Source of the DNA: Pseudomonadota bacterium
Lineage (GTDB): Bacteria > Myxococcota_A > Polyangia > Polyangiales > Polyangiaceae
NCBI GenBank assembly: GCA_023431345.1
Contig: JAEYWK010000237.1
Span: forward strand, 25,277-89,276
DNA: 64,000 nucleotides
Direction of reading: 5' to 3'
Below, piece by piece: positions 58,872 to 64,000 of this stretch; within the stretch, counting starts at the first letter, position 1; each line of letters begins with the position of its first letter. Both the position numbers and the translations under genes were made by a program. A model generated the notes under the pieces. That model was not told where the DNA came from. It ran no database searches and was given only the letters and a program-made list of their open reading frames with translations.

Positions 58872-61038
58872 CGGGCACGACCAACCACAACGCTTGCGCG
58901 CAGTAGGCCTCGTGACGCTCGCGCTCCGCCCGCTCGGCCATGAAGGCGAGGCCGAAATCTGCATCGGCGGCCAAGCGGTTGTGCGCCGCGCAGCGCAGCG
59001 TGAGGTTTCGGGTCGTATGTCCGCCCCCGCGCGCAAATGCGACGAGGTGGTGAAGCTCGAGTAGCGCTACTTCGTGGCAGCGCCGACCGTGCTCATCGAC
59101 GTACGTACAACGCCCGCCATCACGCTCGTACACCTCCCGACGAACCTGCGCCGGCACGTAGCGCGGTAACTTCTGGTCGCGTCCGTCCCGCACTGCCTGT
59201 GCGGCATCTCCCTTCTGGTCGCGCCCATCGTGCTGGTTGCGCCCATCGTGCTGGTCGCGCCCATCGTGCTGGTCGTGCTCATCGTGCTGGTCGCGTTCAT
59301 CGAGCTTGTCGCGCTCGTTCTGCCGGCAGTGCTCCTGAAGCACGCAGCCCTCGTCATTCGCATCGTCTTCGCGAGGCTCGCGAGCGGGGTAGCCCGAAGT
59401 GCGCAGCTCGCACGTCGGCTGCAAGTCTGCTCCGAAGTGCGTCCGCGTCATCGCGGCACCATCCGCCTTGCCGCTATGCGCCTCGGCGGTTGAGACGTCG
59501 TGCGCGGGTCGCGCGAACGCTGGAAGCGTCGAGGTTGCCGCGGCGGAGCGATCGGACGGAGCAGTCATCTCGAGGCTATCTATCTCGTGCGTTCGTACGT
59601 CGGTCATGGGAGCTTCACGCGCACCGCGCTGGCGCGGTGGTGCTCCAAACCTTTGCCTCTCGAGCTGCTGTACCAACAAGCGCAGTCCGCGCACGTGCAG
59701 CTCGGCGAGCGAGACATGCCGCTGGGAACGCCCCAACAGCCCCTTCGCGCGTTCAATCAGCTCGACGTGCTCTTCTGTGGTCGTGAACTGAACGTGGTAC
59801 TGCTGCGGTACCGTGATTCGCGACAGCTCGACCGGCCCAGCTGGTGGCTCTCGCAGCCCCGGGGCGTCTTCAGGCCGGACCTGCGCTGCGCAAGTCAGCG
59901 CGCGTGCTGCGCTGAACCAGCTGCGCACAGCGCCATCAGACCCGTCCACTGCGACGGCCGCGCACTGAGCGGAACGATCCGAGCTAGCGAGATCTCTAGC
60001 TGAGCTCGCACCGGCTCGACCCAAACCCCGAACCACATCGTAAGCGCTGCCGAGCGAACCTCCCAGATTCGCATCGCCACTTGCGTTCGTGTAGTTCTGG
60101 GTCGCATCGCCATTCGGGGTCGCAGTGTTCACGCCGTCGTTCGTGTCGTTCTGGGTCGCGGTGTTCGCGCTCGCAGCATTTAGGGTCGCGCCGTTCGTGT
60201 TGGCGTCGCCGTTCGTGTTGGTGTCGCCGTTCGTGTTGGCGTTCGTGTTGGCGTTCGTGTTGGCGTTCGTACCGTTCGGGGCCGCACCGTTCGTGTTCGC
60301 ACCGTTAAGGACCGCGTCGTTCGCGTTGGCGCCGCCGTTCGCACGGTTCGTGTTTGCGCCGCCGTTTGCGGCGCGGTTCGCGCCACCAGCCTCGATTGGG
60401 CCGGTGCGCATCGCTTCGTGCGCTGCATCGGAATGCCCTGGGCAGGCGACGCTCGACCAGGTCTCGTCCGTCCAGTCGCGCGGGCGCTCTCCGGGTCGCA
60501 GCTCCCGGAAGGGCCCTTCGCGCGCTGCGACCATTTCCGCCCAGCTGCAGGAGCGACGGCGGCGCGGCTCGGGACCGAGCGGCTCGACGCTGTCGGCAAC
60601 GAGCGGCAAAGGCGCAATGTCGCGCACCAACTTGGCAATTTCCTTCTTGGTCCTGAATTTGGCCCGCGCCAGCACCTCGACGTGGTTCGCCGCGGTCAAG
60701 TGCGGCCCAATCATCAAGAGGCCGGTGAGATGAATCTCGCCGTGCGCGACATGCTCGAGGATGACCGGAAACTGCTTGGCGAGCCGCGCCGCCGCGGAAC
60801 GGCGCGCCGCTGCGTCCTCCGAGAAGCGCAGCTCATAGATGCAATAGGTATAGAGACTGGCGCAGCGCCGCGTGCGATGCAGCCCGCGCGTCTCCACCTC
60901 CGCGAGGTGCAGCAGCAACGCCGCGAGCAGCTGGTTCGAGCGCCCCGCCAATTTTCGCGTGTCCCTCAGCAGCTGCTCATCCGTCAAATCTGCGAGCACG
61001 CGCTCACTCCCCGGCATCACCATCACCACGGCATTCAT
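58867..61038 (-). CDS. HNH endonuclease-type protein with Asn-rich and DQHDGR repeats
   Basis: 723 residues from ATG 61038, which has GGAGGAGGG upstream. The N-terminal helical domain (residues about 1-175) begins LADLTDEQLLRDTRKLAGR and resembles DUF222-like domains fused to HNH nucleases. An Asn/Thr/Ala/Gly-rich segment with ANTN-type units spans about 220-330. A region with six-residue (D/N)QHDGR units lies at about 575-610. The HNH domain is at about 625-705: VRREVYERDGGRCTY, a Cys pair with RRCHEV, ELHHLVAF and LTLRCAAHNRL, with the catalytic His and zinc residues present. Many paralogues of this type occur in Sorangium-like genomes. The target and biological role are unknown. An IS1380 relic abuts the 3' end. 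Confidence 0.8.
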   Translation of the reverse strand: MNAVVMVMPGSERVLADLTDEQLLRDTRKLAGRSNQLLAALLLHLAEVETRGLHRTRRCASLYTYCIYELRFSEDAAARRSAAARLAKQFPVILEHVAHGEIHLTGLLMIGPHLTAANHVEVLARAKFRTKKEIAKLVRDIAPLPLVADSVEPLGPEPRRRRSCSWAEMVAAREGPFRELRPGERPRDWTDETWSSVACPGHSDAAHEAMRTGPIEAGGANRAANGGANTNRANGGANANDAVLNGANTNGAAPNGTNANTNANTNANTNGDTNTNGDANTNGATLNAASANTATQNDTNDGVNTATPNGDATQNYTNASGDANLGGSLGSAYDVVRGLGRAGASSARDLASSDRSAQCAAVAVDGSDGAVRSWFSAARALTCAAQVRPEDAPGLREPPAGPVELSRITVPQQYHVQFTTTEEHVELIERAKGLLGRSQRHVSLAELHVRGLRLLVQQLERQRFGAPPRQRGAREAPMTDVRTHEIDSLEMTAPSDRSAAATSTLPAFARPAHDVSTAEAHSGKADGAAMTRTHFGADLQPTCELRTSGYPAREPREDDANDEGCVLQEHCRQNERDKLDERDQHDEHDQHDGRDQHDGRNQHDGRDQKGDAAQAVRDGRDQKLPRYVPAQVRREVYERDGGRCTYVDEHGRRCHEVALLELHHLVAFARGGGHTTRNLTLRCAAHNRLAADADFGLAFMAERAERERHEAYCAQALWLVVPD
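59208..59320 (-). repeat. 18-bp tandem repeat inside the HNH gene
   Basis: About five to six imperfect 18-bp units (CTGGTCGCGCCCATCGTG on the plus strand) encode the (D/N)QHDGR repeats. Because the unit is a multiple of three, changes in copy number keep the frame and would alter only the linker before the HNH domain. Confidence 0.8.
60185..60310 (-). repeat. 12-bp-type tandem repeat encoding the Asn-rich linker
   Basis: Imperfect units of GTTCGTGTTGGC on the plus strand are repeated about nine times and encode ANTN/GDTN-type tetrapeptides. The unit keeps the frame. The wider Asn-rich region (60050-60375) has lower GC than the rest of the gene. Confidence 0.75.
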
Positions 61039-61263
61039 GATCGGCCCTCCTCCAAGCACCCTACACCCTCGATTTTCGACCTCCACGCAGCCTCACTGAG
61101 AGCGCGTCCATCGCTCCGTCGCCTAAAAACCCATCCGCAGCGCAAAGCCACGTCACAGAGCCAATTACGCCCGCCCTCATCGTGCAAACTGCACCAGCTC
61201 TCGTAACTCCACCTCTCTCCGCCAGAAAACGCGTTAACAACAATCGACAAGGCTCTGCGCAAA

Positions 61264-62385
<1,122 letters not shown>

Positions 62386-62599
62386 CAGACGCAGAGCGTC
62401 GCCTCCGCCCTTTGGCAGGTATTGGCTTGGCAAAGTAACTCCCGGACCGCGCGAGCTGAGGGCTCGCGAAGTGCCGAGCAGGCCCTGATCACCAGCGCCA
62501 TCACGAACGCGCGGAGCCACGGGCCGCGAATGAAGGAGTCGATCGATTTTCTGGCCGGTCAGGCTCGAATGGGGATCGACAGGATCGAGCTGGCGTGAT

Positions 62600-63815
62600 C
62601 TACGTTCGGCGGTGGGCGCCGAGCCGCTCGTTCGCCAGAAGTGGCGCCTGTTAGAGGCGACGCTAGATGAGCGAGGGCGCCCGCTGTGGGCGGGGGCGGA
62701 AGCTGACGCGATTGGTCGCGGTGGGGTGGCGCAGGTCGCCCGGGTGACGAAGCTGGCGATCAGCACGGTGCGCACAGGTCGTGACGAGGTCCGCGCGGGG
62801 GCGCGGCGTGAGGACGTCGTCAATGTTCGCCGGAGCCAGGGAAAACGGCCGTTTGATGACGCCAACCCGAGGGGTGGCCCGCTCTCGAGAAGCTCGTCGA
62901 TCCGGTCACGCGTGGCGATCCCGAATCGCCCTTGCGCTGGACCTGCAAGAGCGCGCACGCCTTGTCTGCCGAGCTGTTCTCGAGGCACGGCATTCGAATC
63001 AGCGACAAGACGGTGGCCAAGTTGTTGCGCGAGCACGGCTACAGCCTGCAGGCGCCTAACAAGTCGGTCGAAGGCGCGCAGCACCCCGATCGCAACGCCC
63101 AGTTCGAGCATATCAATGCCAAGGCACAGCGCTGCATCGAGCATGGCGTGCCCGTGATTTCCGTCGACACGAAGAAGAAAGAGCTGGTCGGCAACTTCAA
63201 GAACGGCGGCCGTGAGTGGCAACCTGCCGGCGAGCCCGAGCTGGTGGACGTACACGACTTCCCAGGCGATGCCGTCGGTAAGGCGATCCCCTACGGCATC
63301 TACGACGTGGCCTCCAACGATGGCTTCGTGAGTGTGGGCGTCGACCACGATACGCCAGTATTTATCGATCGAAGCGTGGTGGAAGCAGGTCGGCGAGCAG
63401 CGCTACTCAAGGGCGCGCGAATTGTTCATCACGGCGGACGCCGGCGGCAGCAACAGCTATCGCTCTCACGTGTGGAAGCAGCAACTTCAGCGGTTTGCCG
63501 ACACGCTCAACCTGGCCATCCACGTCAGCCACTTCCCGCCCGGCACGAGCAAATGGAACAAGGTCGAGCATCGACTCTTCTCGTTTATCTCGGTCAATTG
63601 GCGCGGCAGGCGCGCTGCGCTCTACGAGACTGTGATCAACTTGATCAGCAACAAGCAACACCACCAATCGCGGCGGCTTGGTGGTGCGTGCTCGACTAGA
63701 CCGCGGCTCCTATCCAATCGGCAAGAAGGTCTCTGCGAAAGAGCTCCGTGAGCTGAACATCGAGAGGGCCGACTTCCACGGTGATTGGAACTACGTTGTC
63801 AGGCCGCGGAAGTAG
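62600..63815 (+). pseudogene. ISAzo13-family transposase pseudogene with three frameshifts
   Basis: Four pieces in frames 2, 1, 2 and 0 make up one ISAzo13-type (Rhodopirellula-type DDE) transposase. The order is LVRQKWRLLEATLDERGRP with GRGGVAQVARVTKLAIS, then DPVTRGDPESPLRWTCKSAH with GVPVISVDTKKKELVGNFK and GKAIPYGIYDVASNDGF, then RELFITADAGGSNSYRSHVW with HFPPGTSKWNKVEHRLFSF, and finally RARLDRGSYPIGKKVSAKEL to FHGDWNYVVRPRK at TAG 63813-63815. Shifts fall near 62850, 63350 and 63655. The probable catalytic residues (Asp in SVDTKKK, Asp in TADAGG, Glu in NKVEHR) are preserved. No inverted repeats could be assigned. Confidence 0.85.
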
Positions 63816-64000
63816 CCTTCTCGCTGAGCGGATGATTTCCGCATTCGCGGGCCCTAAAACAGGGTGTTGAAAAACGGGTGGGGGTCGGGATCGTACAACG
63901 GTCGGCACCCGTTGTGATGCCCACCCCCGTCCGTGCTCGGCCGGAGGCCTGCGCGCGGCCGACCCCTCCCAAATCGCGCGCGTAGCGCGCTCAGGGAGGG
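63816..64000. other. Terminal intergenic stretch with IS-end-like and hairpin sequences
   Basis: No gene is seen. GGGTGTTGAAAAAC (63862-63875) resembles ends of some IS families. CCCTCCC (63964-63970) and GGGAGGG (63994-64000) enclose a GCGCGC-GTA-GCGCGC hairpin, so a structured element runs to or past the window edge. A small leftward frame here (63696-63908) overlaps the transposase relic and is not supported. Confidence 0.4.

Overview
The window looks like a chromosome segment of a large-genome myxobacterium, probably Polyangiales/Sorangiineae. This is inferred from very high GC, many lipoproteins with Gly/Ser/Ala-rich linkers, Hanks-type Ser/Thr kinases, a DUF1592-DUF1552 pair and decayed insertion sequences. 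No rRNA, tRNA or CRISPR array was found.

Bases 1-20700 form a plant-polysaccharide locus. It begins with the end of a glycoside hydrolase, followed by an ECF sigma factor and a transmembrane Ser/Thr kinase. A leftward cluster encodes a GH3 beta-glucosidase, a cytochrome c lipoprotein, two paralogous outer-membrane beta-barrels and a sugar-binding-like lipoprotein. A divergent rightward cluster encodes a second, similar lipoprotein, a YicI-type GH31 alpha-xylosidase and a GH42 beta-galactosidase. An M64 metallopeptidase, a small membrane protein and a GH74 lipoprotein follow. GH74+GH42+GH31+GH3 is the enzyme set needed to take galacto-xyloglucan to monosaccharides. The exo-enzymes lack signal peptides, so oligosaccharides should be imported, yet no SusC/D, TonB receptor or sugar ABC transporter is present. 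The twin barrels are the best candidates for outer-membrane passage.

Bases 21100-32250 hold a second Ser/Thr kinase, a leftward LysR-FUSC-CPA2 antiporter operon and a divergent RND permease-adaptor operon. The LysR/RND intergenic region has a perfect ATAC-N7-GTAT box. A degenerate cyclase-like protein follows.

Bases 32400-55510 are a mixed region: an orphan histidine kinase divergent from a GAF-GGDEF diguanylate cyclase, an Hsp70-like ATPase, a NodB deacetylase, an MBOAT acyltransferase with a tail-anchored partner, several lipoproteins, the DUF1592/DUF1552 pair, an orphan HipA kinase, a CoA-binding protein, an RCC1/LDL-receptor-A lipoprotein, glycyl-tRNA synthetase, a small STAND-like ATPase, an esterase and a GNAT acetyltransferase.

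Bases 55510-64000 are an unstable accessory tract: two minisatellites, two IS630 transposase pseudogenes, an IS1380-family relic with intact ends and target duplication, an HNH nuclease gene with Asn-rich and DQHDGR-type repeats, a 1.1-kb GC-rich satellite of about 15 palindrome-bearing units, and an ISAzo13-type transposase pseudogene with three frameshifts.
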